This document shows positions 1 through 8,015 of a stretch of DNA of 59,678 bases, one piece after another (the first letter of the stretch is position 1; every line of letters begins with the position of its first letter). This stretch comes from CAZWRN01 sp964636275. GTDB taxonomy: Bacteria; Patescibacteriota; Microgenomatia; Daviesbacterales; UBA10151. Location of the stretch: positions 1-59,678 of the forward strand of contig CAZWRN010000006.1 in the NCBI GenBank assembly GCA_964636275.1, given 5' to 3'. Made by a program: the position numbers and the translations under genes. The notes under the pieces are model-generated. The model saw nothing but the letters and a program-made list of their open reading frames with translations. It did no database searches and was not told where the DNA came from.

Positions 1-49
1 TAGCTGATAGCTGATAGCTGATAGCTGATAGCTGATAGCTGATAGCTGA
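1..49. repeat. Heptanucleotide tandem repeat (TAGCTGA x7)
   Basis: Seven perfect head-to-tail copies of the 7-bp unit TAGCTGA start at the window edge, so the array may be longer. It is one of many arrays in this window with a 7-bp period but unrelated unit sequence. It lies just downstream of the gene ending at 86. Confidence 0.95.
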
Positions 50-85
50 TTATACGCAGTTACTTATTGCTTATCTCTTGTGTAC

Positions 86-1153
86 TTATTTCGATCTCTT
101 ATGCCAATAGGAGTAAAAATCTTCGCCTAAAACAACCACAATTTGGGCTCTGGAAGTGGTTACTTTGGGATCGACAGAACTACAACTCTCTTTCTGACAC
201 CAAGGCGCAAAAACTTCCTCCAATCTTTTTCTAGTAATTTGGATATTTTGAGAATCCTCTCCCCTATCTATAACCATGGTCTTGTCTTGAAGAGATTCGG
301 AGTTACCCAAAAAGACTACAGTTCCACCCATATTTGTGATCATACGGGAAGCAAAATTTGCCAGCCCAGGATGATTGGTCGCATTCAAAACTGCAATTGT
401 GGCATTTTCATCAATAAATGCCGCATCGGCTAAACGATCACGGATAAAGCTATCCAGCTGGATTGTATCAATACCTAAAACCCGACTCGAATCTGGCAGT
501 AATTTACTCTCAGTGATGGTACTTTTCGCCAGATCCAAAGAAACTACTTTATCTGGTCTAATAGAGGCAATAAATTGACCTAGGGTGATGAGTTCCCAAG
601 TGGAAACATTACTTTTGATCTTTTGGGAAATACCCCAAAAAGCTAACTGATTTTTCCGTAAGGAGCTGATGATATCTTCGGCTGTTTCAACCCCGCCTTC
701 TTTAATAATAATTCCATCAACCGGCAGTCCGACCAACCTAGATAACGACAATCTGAGCAGAGCAGTCCCCCGGCCACCATCTTCCTGTCCTAAAGGAAAA
801 ACGCTGCCAATAGTCCATTCACCATAACCTTTTGGAACTTCCAGATAGACATTGTCTGAAATATGCAAAATGGTGATCTTTTTTTGAAGAGGCTGTAAAT
901 TGATAAAAGAGATCGCCGACAATTTTTTTTGATCAGTTTGGACGGCATATAACAGATTGTATGAGGAGGTAGTATCCCAGGGGTAGGTTTTAAAATCAGC
1001 CAAATTGGGGGTATAAGGCTGGCCTAGTGAAAAAATAAAGGATACGATTTTTCCCAATAAAACCAATAGTATCAGTGCAGCCAGAGCTAAGAGAGCTGGC
1101 TTGATTGATTTATACGATGTTTTGGGCGAAATTTCTTCTTTTATTGGCGGCAA
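86..1153 (-). CDS. LytR_C-domain membrane-anchored protein
   Basis: The protein has 355 residues with one N-terminal membrane segment (about residues 18-42) and the rest predicted outside the cell. Residues about 252-290 (IAVLNATNHPGLA..., then GGTVVFLG) match the LytR C-terminal domain pattern found after LytR-CpsA-Psr enzymes. The middle part has no clear LCP catalytic arginine pattern that I can see, so enzymatic activity is uncertain. The start codon is TTG: a good Shine-Dalgarno (AAGGAG) sits 8 nt before it, and a TATAGT -10-like hexamer lies further up. It likely works in the cell envelope, perhaps in attachment of polymers to the wall. The family assignment rests on the C-terminal domain only. 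Confidence 0.6.
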   Translation of the reverse strand: MPPIKEEISPKTSYKSIKPALLALAALILLVLLGKIVSFIFSLGQPYTPNLADFKTYPWDTTSSYNLLYAVQTDQKKLSAISFINLQPLQKKITILHISDNVYLEVPKGYGEWTIGSVFPLGQEDGGRGTALLRLSLSRLVGLPVDGIIIKEGGVETAEDIISSLRKNQLAFWGISQKIKSNVSTWELITLGQFIASIRPDKVVSLDLAKSTITESKLLPDSSRVLGIDTIQLDSFIRDRLADAAFIDENATIAVLNATNHPGLANFASRMITNMGGTVVFLGNSESLQDKTMVIDRGEDSQNIQITRKRLEEVFAPWCQKESCSSVDPKVTTSRAQIVVVLGEDFYSYWHKRSK

Positions 1154-1224
1154 AGTAAAAACTCCTTTCTTTAGAACTACTATACCCTATTTTTTCTTCA
1201 GTAGAAAAGAATTGACAATGAGTA

Positions 1225-1359
1225 TTAATAAGTATTTTTAGCTTTACCTTTTGGTGAAACAGAAGGAGCAACAAAAACAGGTGAAGCACTAAAATTTTGC
1301 TTCACATCTGTTTTCTTTTTCTTCTTTTTATCTCCCTTGTAGAAATCTCCAAATCCCAT
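1225..1359 (-). CDS. Small lysine-rich 44-residue protein
   Basis: A 44-codon ORF starting MGFGDFYKGDKKKKKK and ending in a Ser/Pro/Val-rich tail. It fills part of an otherwise empty 330-bp gap, and its codon use resembles real genes. Short proteins starting MGFG with a Lys run are, as far as I recall, seen in related genomes, but no function is known. It lies downstream of the antiporter gene on the same strand. There is no Shine-Dalgarno next to its ATG; a perfect one (AAGGAGGTGA) sits about 80 nt upstream, separated by an 8-bp repeat tract. Confidence 0.5.
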   Translation of the reverse strand: MGFGDFYKGDKKKKKKTDVKQNFSASPVFVAPSVSPKGKAKNTY

Positions 1360-1397
1360 AAACAGTTAATCAGTTAATTAGTTGACTGGTTAATTAG
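1360..1397. repeat. Degenerate 8-bp tandem repeat (cagttaat-like)
   Basis: About four and a half degenerate 8-bp units related to CAGTTAAT lie between a strong Shine-Dalgarno (1438-1447, minus strand) and the ATG of the 44-residue ORF. Confidence 0.6.
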
Positions 1398-1437
1398 TAA
1401 TATATGTCTGAATTAACCACGCTCTAATAACTGCCTT

Positions 1438-1447
1438 TCACCTCCTT
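1438..1447 (-). promoter_or_regulatory. Orphan perfect Shine-Dalgarno
   Basis: The minus strand reads AAGGAGGTGA, a near-perfect anti-16S match, but no ATG, GTG or TTG follows at a usable distance. The nearest ORF start is about 80 nt away. Confidence 0.4.
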
Positions 1448-1483
1448 GTACTTATCATAGTCATAGATTCACTCTTAGTCAAA

Positions 1484-3139
1484 TTATTCTAGGCCAGTAA
1501 AGTGGACATTTGGCCAATGAGTTTTTAGCTGGGTGACTAAAAAGTGACTTGATACTGTCTCAGGTAAAATGACATAGTCTGCGCCCAAATCCTTTAATGC
1601 TTTGGCATGCATATCATCGACCGCTCTAACTACTATTTTAGCCTGAACCTTTTTTCGATGACACTCTTCAAGCAGCATTTCATTGTCTTGCATAGTTGTG
1701 ATTGTAGAGATGATCAGTTTGGCTTTTTCCAGCTTCAGACCATCAATAATTTCCGGATCAGAAATATCGCCAAAAATAACATTCACCCCTTGGTCACGTA
1801 GTTTTTCAACTGTATGCGGATTGAAATCGACCACCATCAGAGGGATTTTCTGCCTGCGCAAAAAATTAATCACTGGCTCCCCTACTCTGTGAGCTCCGAT
1901 CACAACGATATGATCCTCCACCTCCTCCAAGGCTTCAACTTCCAGGAAATGTCTTTTTTTGCTTTCAAAGAATTTGGTCAGCGGTAAAGTCCAGTTATAG
2001 ATCCGTTTACTTTGTGAAACCATAATTGATGACAAAACTATCGACAAAACACCAACTGCTGCCATGACAGATAAAGTTGACTGAGAAACCAATCCGGCTT
2101 TAAATCCAACCAGCAACATGACTAAAGAAAATTCAGAAACCTGAGACAGATTGAGTGAAGACTGAAACATAGTGTGTTTTCTAAAACCAAATATTCCCAA
2201 AATAGCCAGATAGATAATAGGCTTAATAGCGATCGCATAGAGTGTCAGAATAATGATCGCAACGGGATGATTGATCAGATCAGTCACTTTGGCTTCAGTA
2301 CCTAAATACACAAAAAAGAGGGTAACAAAAAAATCACGCAACGGTTTAATTTTTCCTTGAATCTGTAGATGATAAGGTGAAGAAGCGAGAGCGACACCAG
2401 CCAAAAAAGCACCGATGACAACTGAAAAACCGCTTATAACAGCTAAAGTGGTAAAGATAAAACACCAGGTTAAAGCCGTCAAAAATAGTAATTCAACTGA
2501 TTTGGCAACAGCATCAAAAACTCTTTCTAAAACAAATTTTGACAAAATAAAGGTGAGGAAAAAGAGCCCCACGGCTTTTAAAGCAAATGTTACAAAAGGT
2601 AAACTGTTTTGCAGACCCAGTTGAAACATGGAGCTGCCTACTGAAATACCCATCAATACAATGATGGCAACCAAATCCTCAACCAATAAAATACCGATAG
2701 CCAGTTTGCCATATAATGAGGTCAGGTCTCTTTTTTCAAGCAACATTTTGATCACAACTACTGTTGATGAAAATGATAAACCGAGCCCTAAAAAGATACT
2801 TTCGGTGGCGTTAAAACCTAAAGCTCCGGCTATCGCAAACCCGGCCAAAGCAGACAAGACAATCTGTCCGATCGAAGCTGTGATGATTGGTTTACCAAGA
2901 GCTTTGATCTCACGTAAATCAAGCTCCATACCGATCAAAAAAAGGACAAATGCGATACCTATCTCAGGTAAAAAAGTAAAAATTCCGGCGTGGTGCAGAT
3001 CAAAAATTGAGACGATAGACAAACAGACACCGGCCAGCAAATAAGCAACTACCAAAGGCAATTTTAGCTTCATAACTAAATATCCAAACAATGAAGCTAG
3101 TGAAAGGACGACAGCAAACTGCAGAAAAATATTATCCAC
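1484..3139 (-). CDS. CPA2-family cation/proton antiporter with RCK_N domain (KefB-like)
   Basis: Residues about 1-385 form 11-13 hydrophobic segments of the Na+/H+ exchanger (CPA2) type, including the conserved start LPLVVAYLLAGV and a GIAFVLFLIGMEL stretch. Residues about 410-530 form a Rossmann nucleotide-binding RCK_N/TrkA_N domain: VVIGAHRVGEPV is the glycine motif and VVDFNP the acidic strand end. This layout is that of Kef-type K+ efflux or Na+/H+ antiporters gated by NAD(H) or similar ligands; the transported ion cannot be told from sequence. The start is GTG, with a TATACT -10 hexamer ending 6 nt upstream and no Shine-Dalgarno, so a leaderless mRNA is likely. At 551 residues it lacks the second RCK half of long Kef proteins. 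Confidence 0.85.
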   Translation of the reverse strand: MDNIFLQFAVVLSLASLFGYLVMKLKLPLVVAYLLAGVCLSIVSIFDLHHAGIFTFLPEIGIAFVLFLIGMELDLREIKALGKPIITASIGQIVLSALAGFAIAGALGFNATESIFLGLGLSFSSTVVVIKMLLEKRDLTSLYGKLAIGILLVEDLVAIIVLMGISVGSSMFQLGLQNSLPFVTFALKAVGLFFLTFILSKFVLERVFDAVAKSVELLFLTALTWCFIFTTLAVISGFSVVIGAFLAGVALASSPYHLQIQGKIKPLRDFFVTLFFVYLGTEAKVTDLINHPVAIIILTLYAIAIKPIIYLAILGIFGFRKHTMFQSSLNLSQVSEFSLVMLLVGFKAGLVSQSTLSVMAAVGVLSIVLSSIMVSQSKRIYNWTLPLTKFFESKKRHFLEVEALEEVEDHIVVIGAHRVGEPVINFLRRQKIPLMVVDFNPHTVEKLRDQGVNVIFGDISDPEIIDGLKLEKAKLIISTITTMQDNEMLLEECHRKKVQAKIVVRAVDDMHAKALKDLGADYVILPETVSSHFLVTQLKTHWPNVHFTGLE

Positions 3140-3145
3140 AAAATT

Positions 3146-3151
3146 AGTATA
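3146..3151 (-). promoter_or_regulatory. -10 element 6 nt before antiporter start
   Basis: TATACT (minus strand) is followed by AATTTT and then the GTG start. The -35 is weak. Part of the leaderless pattern described in the findings. Confidence 0.4.
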
Positions 3152-3190
3152 TAGAATATAGTAAACAGAATATAGTCGGTAGAAAAACTA

Positions 3191-3952
3191 TCAGCTTAGC
3201 GGTGTAAGAAAGTTTAATGATTGCTGCAGGTCTGGCGGCAGCGGACATTCAAAGACCATAGGATCATGGGTCCGCGGATGAAGCAGAGAGATTTTCGCGG
3301 CATGCAAAAATTGCCTTTTGCACCATCGGTGATCCAGTCTGACAATTTTACGGCCGCCATATTTTTCATCTCCCACAATCGGATAGTTGATATGTTTTAG
3401 ATGAACCCGGATCTGATGAGTTCGGCCAGTTTTTGGAAAAGCACTCACCAAGCTGAACTGAGCATAATTGGTTTTGATCATTTTTCGCCGCTGAATCGAA
3501 TTAAAATCTGGAAACAGTTCGGCCATTTTATCCTCAGACATCTGATACCGTTTCACCAATGCAAAGTCAGTTACCGCTTCTTTACCACTTTCTAAAACCG
3601 TAAATTTTTCTCTATTTTCTGGATTTCGGCCAATATTGCCATTTACCGTCCCCTTCTCCGGAATAAATTGATGAACCAAAGCTAAATAGGTTTTATGGAT
3701 CGTTCGTTCTCTAAATTGATCTTGCAGTGCATCAAAGGCATGCTGGGTTTTAGCCGCCAGTAAAATCCCCGAGGTATCTTTATCAAGTCGATGAACTACC
3801 CCTCCCCTTTCCAGGGTGTTACCAAATTCATTTATTAAAATATCTGAAACGGTTTCTCCCACGATAGATTCAGCTGGCGTCGTTACCAGCCCAAACGGCT
3901 TATCTATTACCATAAAATCATCATCCTGATACAAAATAGTTAATCTAGACAT
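3191..3952 (-). CDS. RluA/RluD-family 23S rRNA or tRNA pseudouridine synthase
   Basis: The signature HRLDKDTSGILL (about residues 54-65) carries the catalytic Asp of the RluA family, and GRTHQIRVHL (about residue 176) is the second conserved motif. The protein has 253 residues with no N-terminal S4 domain, so it is the short form of the family. It converts uridine to pseudouridine in rRNA or tRNA; the site is not predictable. It begins about 21 nt after the stop of the response regulator gene on the same strand and may be read through from it. Confidence 0.85.
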   Translation of the reverse strand: MSRLTILYQDDDFMVIDKPFGLVTTPAESIVGETVSDILINEFGNTLERGGVVHRLDKDTSGILLAAKTQHAFDALQDQFRERTIHKTYLALVHQFIPEKGTVNGNIGRNPENREKFTVLESGKEAVTDFALVKRYQMSEDKMAELFPDFNSIQRRKMIKTNYAQFSLVSAFPKTGRTHQIRVHLKHINYPIVGDEKYGGRKIVRLDHRWCKRQFLHAAKISLLHPRTHDPMVFECPLPPDLQQSLNFLTPLS

Positions 3953-3973
3953 TTAGTGTTGGGTTACTTAGGT

Positions 3974-4372
3974 TTATTTTATCAAAGTAGATATCTGAAG
4001 ATAGTTTTTAATTTCTTGTAATACTTGATCTGGATTAAGCGCAGATTTGATAATATAACCAGAGGCTCCCAGATCAAAACATTGCCTGATGATCGCATCC
4101 TGACCAATGTTGGTCAACACCACGATAGGCCCGTTTACTTTTTGGGGAGGATTGGCTTTATTACCTTGCAGTATTTGAATACCATCTTTTTTAGGCAGCA
4201 TGATATCCAGCAATATCAGATCATATCCACCTTCATGAATCTTGGTAGCGGCTATCTCCCCTTCTGGAGCTGAATCAATTTCAAATCCCTCTCCTTGTAA
4301 CAACTCTTCATAAAATTCCCGTAAAAACTGATCATCTTCAACAATTAGAATCCGTTTAGAATTATTATCCAT
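3974..4372 (-). CDS. Single-domain response regulator (CheY-like receiver)
   Basis: The protein is a stand-alone receiver domain of about 132 residues. Key features: acidic pocket in ILIVEDD, phospho-acceptor Asp in LLDIMLPKKDG, Thr in VVLTNI and Lys in IIKSA. There is no output domain, so it signals by protein contact. I start it at the ATG at 4372 because a TTGACT-18-GATACT promoter ends 6 nt before it; the longer ORF beginning with TTG at 4408 would start inside the -35 hexamer. It lies just downstream of the histidine kinase gene, which is its likely phosphodonor. Confidence 0.85.
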   Translation of the reverse strand: MDNNSKRILIVEDDQFLREFYEELLQGEGFEIDSAPEGEIAATKIHEGGYDLILLDIMLPKKDGIQILQGNKANPPQKVNGPIVVLTNIGQDAIIRQCFDLGASGYIIKSALNPDQVLQEIKNYLQISTLIK

Positions 4373-4378
4373 GTAAGT

Positions 4379-4408
4379 AGTATCACTAACTGGATAGTTG
4401 GAAGTCAA
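4379..4408 (-). promoter_or_regulatory. Promoter of response regulator, leaderless spacing
   Basis: The minus strand reads TTGACT (4403-4408), an 18-bp spacer, GATACT (4379-4384), then 6 nt and ATG. No Shine-Dalgarno is present. Confidence 0.55.
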
Positions 4409-4423
4409 TAGCAGATCAAAGAT

Positions 4424-4493
4424 GGATTAGGATTTAGGAGTTAGGATTTAAGATTCATGAATCTTAAATCTTGAATCTTAAATCTTGAATCTT
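4424..4493. repeat. Ten consecutive degenerate heptads
   Basis: Ten 7-bp units run in perfect phase: GGATTAG, GATTTAG, GAGTTAG, GATTTAA, GATTCAT, then alternating GAATCTT/AAATCTT. The array fills the gap between the histidine kinase stop and the response regulator promoter. Confidence 0.9.
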
Positions 4494-4495
4494 TT

Positions 4496-5875
4496 TTATG
4501 CGGGTTCATTGGGATATGCCTGAATGGCAACCGGCTCAAGCAACCTCGCCTGAGGAGGTTTAATATGATACTTTTCGGCTTCAGAAAGTAATTTGGGAGT
4601 AGCAACTGGAAGTGTAAAGGTAAATGTTGAGCCTTGATTGACACCAGCTGATTCGACTTTTATAGTCCCTTTCATTAAATCGACCAAACTTTTGCATATA
4701 AACAAACCGAGACCTGTGCCACCTGTCCCTGCAGCAGCTACATAGGAATTGTCCAGCCGGCTAAATTTCTTGAATAATCGATTTAAGTCATCTTTCGATA
4801 TACCCACTCCGGTGTCTTTGATAGATACAGAGATGGCCATCCCATCAGACTGATATGAGATGATAATACGTCCTCCATTTGGAGTGAATTTTAGTGAATT
4901 TCCAATCAGATTGAGCAATATTTGGTGAACTTTATTTTCATCGGCAAACATATGGGGTATCTTAGTTGCCTGATGTTCTATGATCAGACCTTTTTCTTTG
5001 GCTTTGGCATCAACTTCTATCAGCACCTCCCCTATCAGATTGGATAAATCAAAAGCACTTGGGGCTATTTCAATTCTGCCAGATTCAATTCGCGATACAT
5101 TCAACATGTCATTAACAAGATTGATCAGGCGTTCTGTTGATATCAATGTCCTTTCCAAATAGCGTCTGAGTTTGTCTGATAAAGGGATATCCGAACGATG
5201 AAGTGCCATCCAGGCGTATGATCGAATAGCAGTCATCGGTGTTCGCAGTTCATGAGAAGCGATTGAGACAAAATCATCTTTCAACTTATTCACTTTATGC
5301 AGTTCAGAATTGGCTTTGTAAACTTCCTGTGATACATGCACCAGAGAATTTTGTGTTTCAAAAAGACGATACGTGAAATTGACCAGCTGACCTATTAGTT
5401 TGAGAAAGTCCTGTTCATCTGGGCTAATCTGATCTGCCCCTCTTTTACTAGTTAAAATAAAACTGCCTTTTAAATGCTGGCTATTTAGAAGAGGAACAAA
5501 GACAACTGTCCTGATCTGGTCTTTAAGCGGAAAGTTACTTTGAATCAGGTTGGCAGTATCCGATGAAACCATTATTTTTCCCCATACCATCTCTTTCTCA
5601 ATTAGCGAACTGGGATGAAAAATCAGATTACCTGGCACTATTTCGTACTTAACTGTTTCATTTTTTGTAACCTCGGGGTCGTAAAAAAAACTATCAATTA
5701 CTTTTGCATCTGTATCAACTATTTGAATATTTACATTTTGATACAGAAATCCCAATTTATTGAGCTCCATTAAAAATTCGACCAAAATACCGTTCAATTG
5801 GATCGATGGATCATCAATTGAAGTGATTTTTTCTGACAGTTTTATATAGGTTTGCAAGGCAGCTGGTGTGATCAT
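4496..5875 (-). CDS. Soluble sensor histidine kinase (GAF-like + HisKA + HATPase_c)
   Basis: Residues about 15-180 look like a GAF-type sensory domain. The H-box FVSIASHELRTPMTAIRSY (about 203-221) has the phospho-accepting His. The ATPase part shows the N-box (HQILLNLIGNSLKFTP), G1 (DTGVGI), F-box (FKKFSRLD) and G2 (GTGLGLFICKSL). No membrane segment is present, so sensing of extracellular cues would need a partner. The gene starts 4 nt after the stop of the 92-residue ORF, itself directly coupled to a membrane protein gene, which suggests a three-gene signalling operon feeding the response regulator at 3974. Confidence 0.88.
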   Translation of the reverse strand: MITPAALQTYIKLSEKITSIDDPSIQLNGILVEFLMELNKLGFLYQNVNIQIVDTDAKVIDSFFYDPEVTKNETVKYEIVPGNLIFHPSSLIEKEMVWGKIMVSSDTANLIQSNFPLKDQIRTVVFVPLLNSQHLKGSFILTSKRGADQISPDEQDFLKLIGQLVNFTYRLFETQNSLVHVSQEVYKANSELHKVNKLKDDFVSIASHELRTPMTAIRSYAWMALHRSDIPLSDKLRRYLERTLISTERLINLVNDMLNVSRIESGRIEIAPSAFDLSNLIGEVLIEVDAKAKEKGLIIEHQATKIPHMFADENKVHQILLNLIGNSLKFTPNGGRIIISYQSDGMAISVSIKDTGVGISKDDLNRLFKKFSRLDNSYVAAAGTGGTGLGLFICKSLVDLMKGTIKVESAGVNQGSTFTFTLPVATPKLLSEAEKYHIKPPQARLLEPVAIQAYPNEPA

Positions 5876-5879
5876 AGTA

Positions 5880-6158
5880 CTAATGAGAAGCTAATATTTC
5901 AGGTATATCTTTAGCTGGTATTTTATCCTGAAACTGTTCAAAAGCATCCCGACACACTTGGACTGAAGCCTGTCCAAAGATTTTGGCATACTGACTGATC
6001 AAATTATTCAAAACTGTCTTGTGGTCACCAACTACCTCCACTTCATCCGGGGAAAATTTCAGACCGGAGACTTTTTTGGCCTGTTCAAGTGCAATTGGCC
6101 CCATGATGGTCTGTTGTTCTTTTATTATATTTTTGACAGCCTGGGCAAGTGGGTCCAT
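5880..6158 (-). CDS. 92-residue protein of unknown function in kinase operon
   Basis: I do not recognise this small soluble, mostly alpha-helical protein. Its ATG directly follows the TAA of the upstream membrane protein gene, and its stop lies 4 nt before the histidine kinase start, so its translation is coupled at both ends. The context suggests a connector between the membrane protein and the soluble kinase. It has no cysteine pair or clear DNA-binding motif. Confidence 0.7.
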   Translation of the reverse strand: MDPLAQAVKNIIKEQQTIMGPIALEQAKKVSGLKFSPDEVEVVGDHKTVLNNLISQYAKIFGQASVQVCRDAFEQFQDKIPAKDIPEILASH

Positions 6159-6983
6159 TTAATTTTCTTTTAACTGCATATAAATCATATTAAAATTCAC
6201 TAATGCAAGCGTCATGCAAAAATATGCAATTAAATAGATTAAATCATTGATACCACTGTCAACCCAAGTGGATCTTGATGTTTGATATAAAAATGTATAA
6301 TCAGCTAAAAACTGAACAAACAAAGCAAAGATCAAAAATTTTATTTTATTTTTCATAAGGCCGCCTAAGGCTCCGTGAGATAAAATATATGTGCTTATTG
6401 CTAATGATATATATATAGCTGATCCAAAAGGATATCCAAAATCTAGAAATGTCTTAATAGGGGCTGATAAGTCTAAAGTATAATCCTGAAGAAATAGATA
6501 ATAGCCGGCGGCCAATACTGCAAATGTTAACAATATTGACGGGATTATCCTCTTTAGGGATTTCAGATAAATCCCCACCCCTGAAACCTTTGCCACATAA
6601 AAAACACCTATACAATAGAAAGGAATTGTGCCAAAAAAGCCAACATCTCCAAGTGACGGATAATCGGCCACTTGTAACTGCTTTACTATATAAAAATAAG
6701 AATAAGTCAGCTGGCCAAATTCCTGCAGAAAAAGACCTATTGACAGAAAAATTAAAGCTTTGCCAAAAAGGCTATTAAATCCACCCCATTTTGAAGCTAT
6801 TAGCAGACCGCAGAATGTTCCCCAAAGTGCCATGATTCCATAGAGAGTGCTAAAAGTATAAATCTGGTGATGATGATGAGTTTGTCCAGTTAGGAATAGT
6901 TGGAATAAGATCCAGTAAACGACAAAAAAGATAAAAAGCCCTATCGATATATTTCTAAGCCAACTTGAACTAATTCGTTGCAT
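6159..6983 (-). CDS. Polytopic membrane protein, possible sensor input module
   Basis: The 274-residue protein has seven or eight hydrophobic segments of about 20 residues and short loops. A HHHH run near residue 36 and the YPSLGDVGFF stretch near residue 108 resemble the loops of 7-8TM input domains that in other bacteria are fused to kinases or GGDEF proteins (from memory, not a firm match). It ends directly at the ATG of the 92-residue gene and opens the operon that continues with the kinase. I infer that it is the detached membrane sensor of that kinase. The signal it senses is unknown. Confidence 0.65.
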   Translation of the reverse strand: MQRISSSWLRNISIGLFIFFVVYWILFQLFLTGQTHHHHQIYTFSTLYGIMALWGTFCGLLIASKWGGFNSLFGKALIFLSIGLFLQEFGQLTYSYFYIVKQLQVADYPSLGDVGFFGTIPFYCIGVFYVAKVSGVGIYLKSLKRIIPSILLTFAVLAAGYYLFLQDYTLDLSAPIKTFLDFGYPFGSAIYISLAISTYILSHGALGGLMKNKIKFLIFALFVQFLADYTFLYQTSRSTWVDSGINDLIYLIAYFCMTLALVNFNMIYMQLKEN

Positions 6984-6991
6984 CCTACTAT

Positions 6992-7021
6992 ACAGTATCT
7001 ATTCTATGTAGATACTGTCAA
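6992..7021 (-). promoter_or_regulatory. Promoter with perfect 10-bp palindrome (operator candidate)
   Basis: A perfect inverted repeat, ACAGTATCTA / TAGATACTGT with a 7-nt centre, lies at 6992-7018. On the minus strand it overlaps TTGACA (7016-7021) and a GATACT -10 with 16-bp spacing, upstream of the kinase operon. This is the geometry of a repressor operator. Confidence 0.55.
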
Positions 7022-7034
7022 GTAATGTGTAAGA

Positions 7035-7063
7035 TGGTAATACACTTTGGGTTAGTTTAATAT
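7035..7063 (+). promoter_or_regulatory. Promoter, leaderless spacing
   Basis: TAATAT at 7058-7063 is followed by 6 nt and the ATG at 7070. The -35 (TGGTAA, 17 bp up) is weak. No Shine-Dalgarno is seen. Confidence 0.4.
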
Positions 7064-7069
7064 TACACC

Positions 7070-7996
7070 ATGGCTAAAAATAACCAACTAACTATATTCC
7101 CAAATTTTAAAAAAATTGCTATTCATCATAAAGAGCTGATAAATAAATTTATAGAAAAATATGCCCCCTACTCTGATTTTAACTTTACCAGCATGTGGAT
7201 TTATAATACGAATTCCCAAGCAAGTTTCACTTGGTTAAATAGTAATTTAGTAGTATCTATACCAGATTATATGACCAACAAAGTGATATTTTCTTTCTTA
7301 GGAGAAAATGACACTATAGATACAATTAACAAAATCATCGACTATATTAAGCATGAAGATCTTGATGCTGAAATTGATTTTATTCCTGAGGTATCAATTA
7401 AAAAGTATTTAAACTCTGATCTAATCAATTTTACAATCAAAGAAAATCCAGACCAACATGATTATATTATTCCATTAAAAGAATCAGCGGAATTGACTAA
7501 TATTCACCATCGTAAACTTCTGAAGTATAAGCATTTTATTGAAAACCATTCAAAACACGAGGTTAAAGAAATATTTTTAAATGATTTAAACAATCAAAAG
7601 ATAATTTTAAAACTGTTCCGCAAATGGGCCAAACAAAAAGGTAAATCCGCCTCTGAAATAAATACTGAACTCATTGCTCTTAAAAGATTACTTAAATATA
7701 ACCAAAATTTTAATTTAATTACTCATGGGTTATTTATTGAAAATCAATTGGTCGGTTATATAATTGATGAAAGAATTCATGGATCATATATCATGGGTCA
7801 TTTTATTAAAGCTGATATGGATTTCCCTGGAGTTTACGAAGTTCTGAATAAAGTTACAGCAGATATACACTACAATCACGGATATAAATATATAAATATT
7901 GAGCAAGATTTAGGTATTCCTGGTTTAAGATTGTCTAAATCACAAAGATCTCCAGCTTTTTATTTAAAAAAGTTCATGATCAAACCACTAAAGTAA
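7070..7996 (+). CDS. DUF2156 / MprF C-terminal-like GNAT-fold protein
   Basis: The C-terminal third contains NIEQDLGIPGLRLSKSQRSP, which fits the DUF2156 pattern (phosphatidylglycerol lysyltransferase C-terminal domain, GNAT fold), where the basic stretch binds aminoacyl-tRNA or an acyl donor. The protein has 308 residues and lacks the N-terminal flippase membrane part of MprF. It could modify lipids or peptides with an amino acid, but the substrate is unknown. It is divergent from the sensor operon, with an intergenic palindrome between. Base composition is more AT-rich than its neighbours, which may indicate transfer. Confidence 0.7.
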   Translation: MAKNNQLTIFPNFKKIAIHHKELINKFIEKYAPYSDFNFTSMWIYNTNSQASFTWLNSNLVVSIPDYMTNKVIFSFLGENDTIDTINKIIDYIKHEDLDAEIDFIPEVSIKKYLNSDLINFTIKENPDQHDYIIPLKESAELTNIHHRKLLKYKHFIENHSKHEVKEIFLNDLNNQKIILKLFRKWAKQKGKSASEINTELIALKRLLKYNQNFNLITHGLFIENQLVGYIIDERIHGSYIMGHFIKADMDFPGVYEVLNKVTADIHYNHGYKYINIEQDLGIPGLRLSKSQRSPAFYLKKFMIKPLK

Positions 7997-8015
7997 CTGT
8001 TATTAAATAACCTAT

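Noticed and set aside
4373..4408. Longer response-regulator ORF beginning with TTG at 4408
   Set aside because: The TTG is the first triplet of a TTGACT -35 hexamer; the promoter ends 6 nt before the ATG at 4372.
4441..4644. 67-residue minus-strand ORF
   Set aside because: Lies in the repeat tract and in another frame of the kinase gene.
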